A DNA stretch of 64,000 nucleotides, taken from NCBI GenBank assembly GCA_049585795.1, contig JBAVAQ010000026.1, positions 248,001 through 312,000 of the forward strand. Reading direction: 5' to 3'. Both the position numbers and the translations under genes were made by a program. This DNA comes from JABDBE01 sp049585795. Its GTDB lineage: Bacteria; Acidobacteriota; Terriglobia; Terriglobales; Acidobacteriaceae. How positions within the stretch are numbered: the stretch's first letter is position 1; every line of letters starts with the position of its first letter. Below are positions 23,490-31,474 of this stretch, piece by piece. The notes under the pieces were generated by a model. That model made no database searches and had not been told where the DNA came from. It saw only the letters and a list, made by a program, of their open reading frames with translations.

Positions 23490-23540
23490 TGGGGACGGGC
23501 GCTCTCGCACGTCCAAGGCGAGCGCAACTCGGCAGCTGCC
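23490..23540 (+). repeat. Two-hairpin palindromic element, family A, best intergenic copy
   Basis: TGGGGACGGGCGCTCTCGCA, CGTCCAAGGCGAGCGCAACT, CGGCAGCTGCC in order. This is the copy closest to the apparent consensus and lies upstream of dtd between divergent genes. It aligns along its whole length with the recG and selA coding copies and with 3446-3495, and in inverse orientation with 25002-25049. Confidence 0.75.
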
Positions 23541-23592
23541 GGGCATTCGGCCGCCACTTGAAACTCCGAGCCAGAAACTCGAAACTTCCTTT

Positions 23593-24042
23593 ATGCGTGC
23601 CGTGATCCAACGAGTCAGCCGTGCCAAGGTTGCCGTCGACGCCGAGATCGTCGGCGAAATCGGCCGCGGTCTGCTGGTGCTGCTCGGGGTGACTCATGCA
23701 GACACAGAAGCGGACGTCGATTATCTGGCGGACAAGATCACTGGGCTGCGCGTCTTCGAAGATGTGAATCAGAAGATGAATCTCGATATTGCCGCTGTCG
23801 GCGGCGAGATTCTGGTCGTATCGCAGTTCACGCTCTACGCTGATGCCCGGCGCGGCAAGCGCCCATCGTTCGATGCCGCTGCTCCGCCGGAGCACGCTCG
23901 CCAGTTCTACGAATATTTCGTTGCACGCATCCGTTCCGCGGGCCTTCCCCGCCAAGCCGGCCGTTTTCAGGAAATGATGCAAGTAGAACTGGTCAACGAC
24001 GGTCCGGTAACGATTTTGCTCGACTCCACCAAGACCTTTTAG
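23593..24042 (+). CDS. dtd: D-aminoacyl-tRNA deacylase
   Basis: DTD hydrolyses D-amino acids from mischarged tRNAs. The 149-residue protein has MRAVIQRVSRAKVAVD at the N-terminus, the SQFTLYADARRGKRPSFD active-site segment (Thr/Gln), and NDGPVTILLDS, which supplies the cross-subunit Gly-cisPro motif. Length is standard. It is divergent from the ACP genes, about 300 bases away. Confidence 0.96.
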   Translation: MRAVIQRVSRAKVAVDAEIVGEIGRGLLVLLGVTHADTEADVDYLADKITGLRVFEDVNQKMNLDIAAVGGEILVVSQFTLYADARRGKRPSFDAAAPPEHARQFYEYFVARIRSAGLPRQAGRFQEMMQVELVNDGPVTILLDSTKTF

Positions 24043-24046
24043 CGCG

Positions 24047-24120
24047 CTCCTTTGTGACCTTTGCTCCTTTGTGGTTGATGAAGTTCAAATGCGCGAACCA
24101 CAAAGGGCACGAAGGCAGGC
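24047..24120. repeat. Imperfect inverted repeat after dtd
   Basis: CTCCTTTGTGACCTTTGCTC and CCTTTGTGGTTG on the left face CGAACCACAAAGGGCACGAA on the right. The arms GTGGTT/AACCAC and CCTTTG/CAAAGG pair around the intervening GATGAAGTTCAAATGCG. It has the same 'CACAAAGG' flavour as dispersed intergenic repeats and separates convergent genes. Confidence 0.6.
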
Positions 24121-24127
24121 AACGAAG

Positions 24128-24970
24128 TTACACCGCGGGCAGACGGTACAATTCTTCCAACACCTTCCGCGTGTTGGTCAGCACTTCTTCAATCTTTTCC
24201 CCAGAATAATCTCGGTTGAACATCTCAGGATCGTGAATTGCTTTGTTGCCCGCCTTGGCCACTTCGCGGACGCAACGCGGACGGTCCCCGGTGAGAATGC
24301 TCTTTTCGACCGCCACGGCTATCATCTCGTGAATTGATTGGTTGGTTTCGTTCCGCGGATCGGCGACTTCTTTGAGCGCTCCCTCGAGGATGGCACGGCA
24401 GAATACTGCGCAGGCTGGGTGGAAACCGTAGAGATAACAGCGGTGCGCCTCGTCGAAAAGAAACTGAACTCTTCGGTTGGGCACGATATCGAGACCCATG
24501 CGGTTCAGCGCCGACGCCCGCGAAACAATTCCATCCAGCTTGTCGAGAATTTCTTCCGCGTAGTAGCGATCGAGCGCGTCGAGTTGGCCCCTTGCAGGTG
24601 TGCCGACAGGAGTCAGCGATTCCTTTCCGGCCGCGATCGGAACGAACGCCTGTCCCAGAGTTTTGCGGGTTTCAGGCGTCAGTTCGTCCATCAGTTTCTT
24701 GAACTCGTCCGCAAGCGAATCTACTGTGGGCGGGCTGGAAAGCGAGGTGCGTTCAATGGCGACCGTGCGGGCGACGTGGTCATAAACCAGATGGCGCATC
24801 TTTTGAAAGACGGCCTCGTCTTTGGTTGGGTTGCTCAGTTTCGCCTGTCCAGACGCGCTGCGTCCGACGCCGAATGACCAGCCTTCCACGGCTTTTTCGT
24901 AGTTGTCGTCGTTGATATAGCGCAGAATTTCGGTAAGAACTTGGGCCCGTTTCGAGAGAAGGTAACTCAT
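24128..24970 (-). CDS. DUF4145-domain protein
   Basis: The 280-residue protein begins MSYLLSKRAQVLTEILRYIN. The C-terminal part carries features of DUF4145, a helical domain of unknown function found in stand-alone proteins and in some restriction-associated proteins: HRCYLYGFHPACAVFCRAIL, then EVAKAGNKAIHDPEMFNRDY with the conserved His. The N-terminal half (residues 1-120) is not recognised. I chose ATG 24970 with GGGAG upstream; the open frame extends back over a repeat. It is not near restriction genes; it lies 91 bases downstream of acnA on the same strand. Confidence 0.75.
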   Translation of the reverse strand: MSYLLSKRAQVLTEILRYINDDNYEKAVEGWSFGVGRSASGQAKLSNPTKDEAVFQKMRHLVYDHVARTVAIERTSLSSPPTVDSLADEFKKLMDELTPETRKTLGQAFVPIAAGKESLTPVGTPARGQLDALDRYYAEEILDKLDGIVSRASALNRMGLDIVPNRRVQFLFDEAHRCYLYGFHPACAVFCRAILEGALKEVADPRNETNQSIHEMIAVAVEKSILTGDRPRCVREVAKAGNKAIHDPEMFNRDYSGEKIEEVLTNTRKVLEELYRLPAV

Positions 24971-25001
24971 CTCTGGCTCCCTGCAGTGGTTGGATCTTGC
25001 C

Positions 25002-25049
25002 CTAGCCGCGAGTTTCACTCGGCGGGACGGCCGAGGGCGGCCGTCCCCG
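25002..25049 (-). repeat. Family A palindromic element, minus orientation
   Basis: On the minus strand: CGGGGACGGCCGCCCTCGGC, then CGTCCCGCCGAGTGAAACTC. The first stem GGACGGCCG/CGGCCGTCC is perfect. It matches the 23490 copy in layout (first hairpin, then CGAG-TGAAA-CTCG). It fills the gap between acnA and the DUF4145 gene. Confidence 0.65.
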
Positions 25050-25061
25050 CGCGATTTGTGC

Positions 25062-27761
25062 TTACACCTGAACCGCGGTTGGCTTGGTGGAAAGCAATTG
25101 CCGCAACACAAACTGCAGGATCCCCCCGTTGGCGTAGTACTGCGCTTCCTGCGGAGTATCGATCCGTACCAGCGCCTCGAACTCAGTTGTCTTGCCCTTC
25201 GTGGTGGCGCGGACCTTCACGTGACGACCCGGCGCGAAGCTACCAACCAGGTCACGAATGCCGGCGATTTCGAAAACTTCCTCGCCACTCAAGCCCAGCG
25301 ATTGCGCGGTCTCGCCTTCGCGGAATTGCAACGCCAGAATGCCCATGCCAACCAGATTCGAGCGGTGTATGCGCTCATAACTTTCGGCGATGACCGCACG
25401 CACACCGAGCAGCAGCGGACCCTTGGCAGCCCAGTCCCGCGACGAGCCGGAACCGTACTCTTTGCCTGCGAGAATCACCAGCGGGACTTTTTCCGCGATG
25501 TACTTCTCCGACGCTTCGAAGATGCTCATCTCCGCGCCATCGGGCAGGTGGCGCGTGAATCCGCCTTCGAGGCTGGGAACCATTTTGTTGCGCAAGCGAA
25601 CGTTGGCGAAAGTGCCGCGCACCATGACTTCGTGATTGCCCCGCCGGGAGCCGTAGGAATTGAAGTCGGCAGGCTTGACGCCGTGCTCGATCAAATATTT
25701 TCCCGCCGGGCTGTCTTTCTTGATCGACCCCGCGGGCGAAATGTGATCGGTGGTGACGCTGTCGCCGAGAACTGCCAAAACCCGCGCATTCCTGATATCT
25801 TCCACCGCCGCCGGTTTCAGCGTCATGCCGTCGAAGTACGGAGCCCGGCGGATGTAGGTCGAATCTTTATCCCATGCATAGGTTTCACCTTTGGGCACGG
25901 GCAGGCCGCGCCAGCGGTCATCCCCGTGATAAACCTCGCCGTAGCTGCGCCGGAACATATCCGACGAGATCGACTTCCTGATGGCGTCATCCACTTCACT
26001 GCGAGACGGCCAGATGTCCGCCAAGTACACCGGCTGGCCTTGCTTGTCGTTGGCAATGGCATCCTTGCGCAAGTCGATATCGATCCGCCCAGCAAGCGCG
26101 AAGGCCACCACCAGCGGCGGCGACATTAAATAATTGGCGCGAACGTCAGGATTGATGCGGCCCTCGAAGTTGCGATTGCCGGAGAGCACCGATGCCACCA
26201 CCAGGTTCTGTTCATCGATCGCCTTTGAAATTTCTTCCGGCAAAGGTCCTGAGTTTCCGATGCAGGTCGTGCAGCCATAACCAACGATGTGAAATTTCAA
26301 CTTCTCCAGGTAGGGAGTCAGGCCGGCGCGTTCCAGATAATCGCGCACCACTTTGGAGCCGGGGGCCAACGAAGTTTTCACCCACGAGGGAACCTGCAAG
26401 CCGCGCTCCACTGCCTTTTTCGCCAGCAAGCCCGCGGCAACCATTACGGAAGGATTCGACGTGTTCGTGCAACTGGTGATGGCGGCTATCACCACGCTGC
26501 CATGATGAAGATGTCCATTACCGTTGGTTGGTGCGCTCGGTTTCGCACCGCCCTTGCCTGGCTTAATCAACGAAGGCAGCGCCTGCTCAAACGACTCACG
26601 CGCCTTGGGCAACGGCACGCGGTCCTGCGGACGCTTGGGTCCAGCCAGACTGGACTCCACCGTGTCCAAATCGAGCGCGAGCAATTCAGAATATTGCGCC
26701 TCGGGTGTTTTCTCATCGTGGAACAATCCTTGCTCGCGGCCATAGGCCTCGACCAGCGCGATCTGCTCTTCGGAGCGTCCGGTCAACCGCAAGTAGGCGA
26801 GAGTTTCTTTATCGACAGGGAAAATGCCGCAAGTCGCGCCATATTCGGGGGACATGTTTGCGATGGTGGCGCGGTCGGCCAGCGGAAGTTCCTGCAGTCC
26901 GGAGCCAAAATATTCGACGAACTTCCCGACCACGCCATGCTTCCTCAACATCTCGGTGACCGTCAGCACCAGATCGGTCGCTGTCGCGCCTTCGCGCAAT
27001 TTGCCGGTCAGTTTCACGCCAACCACTTGCGGAATCAGCATGGATACGGCCTGCCCCAGCATCGCGGCCTCGGCTTCAATTCCACCCACACCCCATCCCA
27101 GCACGCCCAAACCGTTAATCATGGTGGTATGAGAATCGGTGCCGACGAGAGTGTCGGGATAAGCCACGCGCTTGCCATTCAACTCTTGTACGTAGACGAC
27201 GCGGGCCAGGAACTCAAGGTTGACCTGATGCACGATGCCGGTGTCGGGTGGAACGATTGCCAGATTGCGGAAGGCGGTCTGTCCCCAGCGCAGAAATCCG
27301 TAGCGCTCTTTGTTGCGCAGAAACTCGAGTTCGGCATTTAGCTGGAAAGCCTGCGGCGTGCCGAATTCGTCTACCTGTACCGAGTGGTCGATGACCAACT
27401 CAGCCGGCTGCAAAGGATTGATCAACGCGGGATCCCCCGAGAGCACCTTCATGGCGTCGCGCATCGCGGCCAGATCGACCACCGCTGGCACTCCCGTGAA
27501 GTCTTGCATCAAAACGCGGCTTGGGGTGAAGGCGATTTCCTTATCCGGCTTCGATTTGCTGTTCCACGCGGCCAGCGCGCGGATATCCTCTTTGGTCACG
27601 CTGTGGCCGTCTTCGGTGCGCAGCAAATTCTCCAGAAGAATGCGCAACGAGAAAGGAAGATGCCGGGTCGAAATGCTCTGCTTGTCGAGCGCATCGATGC
27701 GGTAAATCTCGTAATCGTGGCCGGAAACGCGGAGGGTGGAACGGCTGCCAAAACTGTTCAT
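25062..27761 (-). CDS. acnA: Aconitate hydratase A
   Basis: Aconitase interconverts citrate and isocitrate in the TCA cycle and glyoxylate shunt. The 899-residue length and motifs fit the AcnA/IRP1 type: VGTDSHTTMINGLGVLGWGV, ITSCTNTSNPSVMVAAGLL and GYGCTTCIGNSGPL (the three cluster cysteines), and YGSGSSRDWAAKGPLLLGVR in the swivelling domain. I placed the start at ATG 27761 with AGGAAGG upstream; the open frame extends 22 residues further without family support. A linker with KPGKGGAKPSAPTNGNGHLH before the first Cys motif is low complexity. Confidence 0.96.
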   Translation of the reverse strand: MNSFGSRSTLRVSGHDYEIYRIDALDKQSISTRHLPFSLRILLENLLRTEDGHSVTKEDIRALAAWNSKSKPDKEIAFTPSRVLMQDFTGVPAVVDLAAMRDAMKVLSGDPALINPLQPAELVIDHSVQVDEFGTPQAFQLNAELEFLRNKERYGFLRWGQTAFRNLAIVPPDTGIVHQVNLEFLARVVYVQELNGKRVAYPDTLVGTDSHTTMINGLGVLGWGVGGIEAEAAMLGQAVSMLIPQVVGVKLTGKLREGATATDLVLTVTEMLRKHGVVGKFVEYFGSGLQELPLADRATIANMSPEYGATCGIFPVDKETLAYLRLTGRSEEQIALVEAYGREQGLFHDEKTPEAQYSELLALDLDTVESSLAGPKRPQDRVPLPKARESFEQALPSLIKPGKGGAKPSAPTNGNGHLHHGSVVIAAITSCTNTSNPSVMVAAGLLAKKAVERGLQVPSWVKTSLAPGSKVVRDYLERAGLTPYLEKLKFHIVGYGCTTCIGNSGPLPEEISKAIDEQNLVVASVLSGNRNFEGRINPDVRANYLMSPPLVVAFALAGRIDIDLRKDAIANDKQGQPVYLADIWPSRSEVDDAIRKSISSDMFRRSYGEVYHGDDRWRGLPVPKGETYAWDKDSTYIRRAPYFDGMTLKPAAVEDIRNARVLAVLGDSVTTDHISPAGSIKKDSPAGKYLIEHGVKPADFNSYGSRRGNHEVMVRGTFANVRLRNKMVPSLEGGFTRHLPDGAEMSIFEASEKYIAEKVPLVILAGKEYGSGSSRDWAAKGPLLLGVRAVIAESYERIHRSNLVGMGILALQFREGETAQSLGLSGEEVFEIAGIRDLVGSFAPGRHVKVRATTKGKTTEFEALVRIDTPQEAQYYANGGILQFVLRQLLSTKPTAVQV

Positions 27762-27900
27762 AAGATTGCCTTCCTGAAAAAATAGATGCGGTCGCCGGAG
27801 AGTGAGAACCAAGCCGGAACAGCACACCTCAACCCCTTAGTTTAGTCGTTCTGGGCGAGATTGCGTAGCTTCTGCGCCTTTCGCCAACGCCAGAATGGCT

Positions 27901-28113
27901 CTAGTGCGCAGCCGTCCAGACCTGATAAACCACGACCGCCATCATGAACAGAAGATAGATGCGAAGCGCCCAGAGCACAGCGAGTTCGGGGCCTTTGAGA
28001 ATCCGCAGTGGAATATGATGCTTCTTCGCGCGAACCAGCTGATCGTGCTCGAGCGAAGATAAAACGAGCTTCCGATCAGCTTCTAAATTTTGTGTTTCGT
28101 CTTTTTTCACCAT
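27901..28113 (-). CDS. Small single-helix membrane protein downstream of the Nramp transporter
   Basis: A 70-residue protein with a charged N-terminal half (MVKKDETQNLEADRKLVLSS) and one C-terminal membrane helix (VLWALRIYLLFMMAVVVYQV). ATG 28113 lies only seven bases after the transporter stop codon, so it is translated in the same operon. Function unknown; its place suggests a partner or regulator of the transporter. An in-frame upstream ATG (28143) would overlap the transporter. Confidence 0.65.
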   Translation of the reverse strand: MVKKDETQNLEADRKLVLSSLEHDQLVRAKKHHIPLRILKGPELAVLWALRIYLLFMMAVVVYQVWTAAH

Positions 28114-28120
28114 AGCCTTT

Positions 28121-29509
28121 TTACTTCCCACCCAGAGCCGCAAAAATATTCGGCGCGATAATACTGATTCCGAACAGCACTCCCGCAGCCGTCAAGACGA
28201 ATACCACGCCGGTCGATAACACGTTCGCCCACGGCGGACTCACCAGATCGCCCATGATTTCCTTGTCGTTCACCAGCATGAACAAAAAGACAAGCGCCGG
28301 CGGCATGGCCAAGACTGCAACCACGTTCACCAACAGAACCACGTACACCAACGGCAGCCCCGGGATAAGAACGATCCCAGCGGCAGCTACGGCGCACAGG
28401 GTAAGCACCGAATAAAACGCTTTGCCTTGTCCCATGGGAAGGTTAAGGCTATGCGGTTTGTGAGTGACCTCTCCGAAGGCGTATGCGGAAGAAGTGGAAA
28501 TCGTGATGGAAGCCACGATACCAGCCTCAACCATACCGAGAGCAAAAAGTGAAGCGCCGAACCGGCCGATGATGGGCTGGAGAGCTTGCGCAAACTGGGC
28601 TGCCTGGAAGTTGTCCGCCGTCATCTGATGAGCAAACAATGGTGCGGTCGCGAGAATTGTCGCCACAGCAGCGGCGCTCGCCAGGGCCGCTCCCAACACC
28701 GTGTCGATGCGGCCAAAGCGAATGTCTTTCGTGGTCAGTCCCTTGTCGACGGTTGCGCTCTGCTGAAAGAAAAGCATCCACGGCGTGACCGTCGCGCCAA
28801 TGTCGGCCAGCATGATCAGCAGAACATCCTTGTCGAATCCGGGCAGGGGCTTCCAGGTGATTAAAGAGTGACCCACCGCATGCCAGTCCGGATGAGTCAT
28901 GAGCGCGACTGGAATGAACACCAAGTTGAATGCGGCGGCGGCCAGCGTGATCCGTTCCCAGGTCCAATAGCGGTGACTCATCAGTGCCGCATACAAGATA
29001 ACAAGCGCAATCAGGATGGCCATCCACGGAGGCACGCCGAAGAAACCTAGGCCAGCTCGGATGGCAATGAACTCGGTAATGAGGGTGAGGAAATTCCCGA
29101 TGGCCAGGTCGATCATCGAAAACCATCCCCAGAACGGCCCGAAGCGATCGAAGATCAACTCGGCGTGCCCGCGATGAGTCGCGGCGCCCAGTCGCACGGT
29201 CATCTCTTGCACAACGATGGCCATGCAAAAGGTGAGGATCACGAAGGGGATGAAGAATCCGAGGCCAAATTTTACGCCCGTCGCCGCATAGGCAAGCATG
29301 CTGGGCCCATCGTTCTCACCCAGCATGACCAGAACTCCGGGGCCGACCAGCAACCACAGCAGCCGTGTCCTGGAAAAAAAACCACGGCGTGAACGGGCTT
29401 CTGACACGCGCACGCGATCATGGGCGCGATCCACGTCTTCGTGAGTAATGACGACGACTTCGTCGCCGGCAACGCCATTCGTCTGTGGAGGTTGGGAACT
29501 TACGCTCAT
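28121..29509 (-). CDS. Nramp-family divalent metal transporter with altered metal-site motifs
   Basis: A 462-residue protein with about eleven membrane helices of the SLC11/Nramp fold, preceded by ~50 hydrophilic residues. The helix-1 motif that is DPGN in Mn/Fe transporters reads GENDGPSML here (DGPS), and the helix-6 motif, normally MPH, reads ATVTPWMLFF (TPW). Asp of helix 1 is kept, but the metal-coordinating Asn and Met are not. Such changes are associated with Nramp relatives of different specificity, including magnesium transporters; the substrate is therefore uncertain. I chose ATG 29509. It follows a DtxR/MntR regulator and precedes a small membrane protein. Confidence 0.85.
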   Translation of the reverse strand: MSVSSQPPQTNGVAGDEVVVITHEDVDRAHDRVRVSEARSRRGFFSRTRLLWLLVGPGVLVMLGENDGPSMLAYAATGVKFGLGFFIPFVILTFCMAIVVQEMTVRLGAATHRGHAELIFDRFGPFWGWFSMIDLAIGNFLTLITEFIAIRAGLGFFGVPPWMAILIALVILYAALMSHRYWTWERITLAAAAFNLVFIPVALMTHPDWHAVGHSLITWKPLPGFDKDVLLIMLADIGATVTPWMLFFQQSATVDKGLTTKDIRFGRIDTVLGAALASAAAVATILATAPLFAHQMTADNFQAAQFAQALQPIIGRFGASLFALGMVEAGIVASITISTSSAYAFGEVTHKPHSLNLPMGQGKAFYSVLTLCAVAAAGIVLIPGLPLVYVVLLVNVVAVLAMPPALVFLFMLVNDKEIMGDLVSPPWANVLSTGVVFVLTAAGVLFGISIIAPNIFAALGGK

Positions 29510-29528
29510 GATCGAGTTAGTTAGCGTA

Positions 29529-29559
29529 AGTATACAGCACAAAGTAAACTATGGTTAAT
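29529..29559 (-). promoter_or_regulatory. Candidate promoter and operator of the Nramp gene
   Basis: On the minus strand a TATACT hexamer (29529-29534) lies 19 bases before the start codon. Just upstream is ATTAACCATAGTTTAC (29544-29559), an imperfect inverted repeat with TTAAC/GTTTA arms, overlapping the expected -35 region. A metal-responsive MntR-type repressor could bind here. Evidence is by eye only. Confidence 0.35.
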
Positions 29560-29587
29560 TACCTCTGAGAAAGGCGGGTACCACCGT

Positions 29588-30280
29588 TCAAGCAGAAGAA
29601 TGAGAAGAAACGCGGCGCGGCTTGATGGGATCGGCAGTGACCCAGACTTTCTCAGCTGCCGACCGCCCCAGAGCAACAGTTCCGGCATCGGTGGTGAGAG
29701 TCAGGGTCTGATCGTAGTTCCGGCCCGCGACGTGAACGTGCGCGCCAGGCCGAACGCCCCGCCCTTCGAGAAATTCCAGCAAGTGGCGGTCGCGCTCGTA
29801 AATGCCGCTCACGACGTAATGCTTTCCGGCGTCGGCGTGCGCGAGCAACACCAGGCCTCGGCGGCGACGGCTGCTTGGACTCTCAAGCTCGCTCAAATTG
29901 CCGTGGGGGCAGGCTCCGCCGCGGCCCAGTTTCGCCAGCAGACGGGCTTCAAAGTCAGGCGAGACGGCATGTTCCAGGCGCTCGGCTTCATCGTGTACGC
30001 GGTACCACTCCATTCCGAAGATCTCTGAGAGCATGCGCTCGATCAGGTGATGGCGAAGGGTGAGCTTGCGCGCAATCTTGCGCCCCGCAGAGGTCAGCCC
30101 GACATGGCCGTCGCTTTGCACTCGCACCAGGCCGTCTTTTTTCAACCGGCGCAAAGCCATGGTGACGGCAGGCGGTGAAACCGACAGCCAGTGAGCCAAC
30201 GTGGCCGAGATCACGGGTTCGCCTTCACTCTCGGCTTCGAGAATTGCTTTTAGATAGTCCTCCTTGGAAACGGTGATCAT
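29588..30280 (-). CDS. DtxR/MntR-family metal-dependent repressor
   Basis: The 230-residue protein has an N-terminal winged helix (SKEDYLKAILEAESEGEPV, SVSPPAVTMALRRLKKDGLV), a dimerisation/metal domain (LRHHLIERMLSEIFGMEWYR, VHDEAERLEHAVSPDF) and a C-terminal SH3/FeoA-like domain (RGVRPGAHVHVAGRNYD). In the ligand region AERLEH has Glu where DtxR has Cys, as in manganese-type MntR; Asp8 is also kept. It lies 78 bases upstream of the transporter it presumably controls. A TATAAT box 14 bases before the ATG suggests a short or absent leader. Confidence 0.9.
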   Translation of the reverse strand: MITVSKEDYLKAILEAESEGEPVISATLAHWLSVSPPAVTMALRRLKKDGLVRVQSDGHVGLTSAGRKIARKLTLRHHLIERMLSEIFGMEWYRVHDEAERLEHAVSPDFEARLLAKLGRGGACPHGNLSELESPSSRRRRGLVLLAHADAGKHYVVSGIYERDRHLLEFLEGRGVRPGAHVHVAGRNYDQTLTLTTDAGTVALGRSAAEKVWVTADPIKPRRVSSHSSA

Positions 30281-30288
30281 TTGGGCTG

Positions 30289-30315
30289 ATTATACGACTT
30301 AAGCACAGTTAACTG
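30289..30315 (-). promoter_or_regulatory. Promoter of the mntR-like gene with palindrome
   Basis: On the minus strand a perfect TATAAT (30289-30294) is preceded by the palindrome CAGTTAACTG (30306-30315), placed between the -10 and -35 positions. This is where an autorepressor would bind, and it shares GTTAA/TTAAC with the repeat ahead of the transporter gene. The -35 hexamer itself is poor. Confidence 0.4.
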
Positions 30316-30407
30316 ACAGGCTGAGATGCTTGCACATTCCGCTCCACATTTCCCGACGGTGGAACCGGACGAGGCAACCGTGCTAGGTTTGAAGACCGGA
30401 GGATGTA

Positions 30408-30911
30408 ATGACAATCAGCGAAGGGTTGTTGCCGGAGTTTGACCAGGAAATGGCCAGCGCACGCCGAACCCTGGAGCGCATTCCAGAGGACAAGCTGAGC
30501 TGGAAGCCGCATGAAAAGTCGATGACGTTGGGGCGGCTGGCCGGGCATGTGGCCGAGTTGCCCGGCTTTGGGGTGGCGGCGATTACGACGGAGAACTTGG
30601 ATTTCGCCAACCGGCCAGCTGGATCGAAACCGACAGTGGCGGAGTCGCGGCAGCACGTCCTTGAGATATTCGACAAGAAAGTGGCGGAGATGCGGGCGGC
30701 GATTACAAAGACGAATGACCCCGAGTGGGCCAAGAGTTGGAAGTTGTCCGCCAGCGACAAAGTGTTTTTCAACGGGCCAAAGATTATGGCGGTGCGGCGG
30801 ATGATGATGAACCATATCATTCACCACCGGGCGCAGTTGGGCGTGTATTTGCGCCTAAATGACGTGGCGGTTCCGTCGGTGTATGGGCCGTCGGCGGATG
30901 AAGGGAAATAG
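30408..30911 (+). CDS. DinB-family metal-binding protein
   Basis: A 167-residue four-helix-bundle protein of the DinB/YfiT type, typically binding a metal through three histidines; some members are thiol-dependent transferases. The visible ligands are His in LGRLAGHVAELPG and the pair region MMMNHIIHHRAQLGVYLRL. GGAGG lies seven bases before ATG 30408. It is divergent from the mntR gene. Substrate unknown. Confidence 0.9.
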   Translation: MTISEGLLPEFDQEMASARRTLERIPEDKLSWKPHEKSMTLGRLAGHVAELPGFGVAAITTENLDFANRPAGSKPTVAESRQHVLEIFDKKVAEMRAAITKTNDPEWAKSWKLSASDKVFFNGPKIMAVRRMMMNHIIHHRAQLGVYLRLNDVAVPSVYGPSADEGK

Positions 30912-31019
30912 CGGTCCTTGGGGGGCCTACGTTCCTGACCTCTAACCCGATGCGTCTCAATCGTTTAGAGTCGCGACGGCAGTGGACAGGAGTGTCCCCT
31001 CTCCTCGTTTGACAAAAGA

Positions 31020-31274
31020 CTACTTTTTTTTGATGGTGTCTTTCGGTTCGGCTTCGATCGTGACTTCGACCTGTGCGCCTCGCTTCATCTCGACTTCCGC
31101 CCCGTCCTTATCGGTGAGAGAGTTATCGATGCGGATTTCCCGGTAAAGTTCATCGGCGCCATCAACCCCGATTTGCGCTTTATCCGGAGTGTCGGGGTCT
31201 GGAGACCTGATGATCTTTTCCACGGTTCCTGGCAGAGTGGTGCTGGGGTTTTCGCCCTTTCCTTCGTCGCCCAT
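31020..31274 (-). CDS. Small acidic hypothetical protein
   Basis: An 84-residue product without membrane segments: acidic N-terminal half (GEGKGEN-type), a central IGVDGADELYREIRIDN segment, and an alternating acidic/hydrophobic C-terminal half ending VTIEAEPKDTIKKK. The pattern of hydrophobic beta-strands suggests a small folded beta domain. AGGG precedes ATG 31274. I do not recognise it. It stands alone between convergent and divergent neighbours. Confidence 0.6.
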   Translation of the reverse strand: MGDEGKGENPSTTLPGTVEKIIRSPDPDTPDKAQIGVDGADELYREIRIDNSLTDKDGAEVEMKRGAQVEVTIEAEPKDTIKKK

Positions 31275-31474
31275 GCACTAATGCTACCCTGATGTGCAGG
31301 CTTGTCAAGAGGACACTAAACCTAAAGCCTTAGGTTCGATGTCGATTTAGAAGCTGCCCCCGTAGCTGCATAATCCTCGCGGCGATTTACGATCCCCGGC
31401 CGGCGCTTCCACATAGTCCCAGTCAGCGGCGGATAGGGTGTCCGCTGTACAAGACCGGCGGGTACAATACGGAA

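Noticed and set aside
23299..23982. N-terminal extension of the second acyl carrier protein
   Set aside because: The frame is open for 228 more codons, but it is antisense to dtd and a strong Shine-Dalgarno precedes ATG 23298.
24990..27341. Two long plus-strand frames opposite aconitase
   Set aside because: Both are complementary shadows of acnA, whose cluster and swivel motifs are complete on the minus strand.
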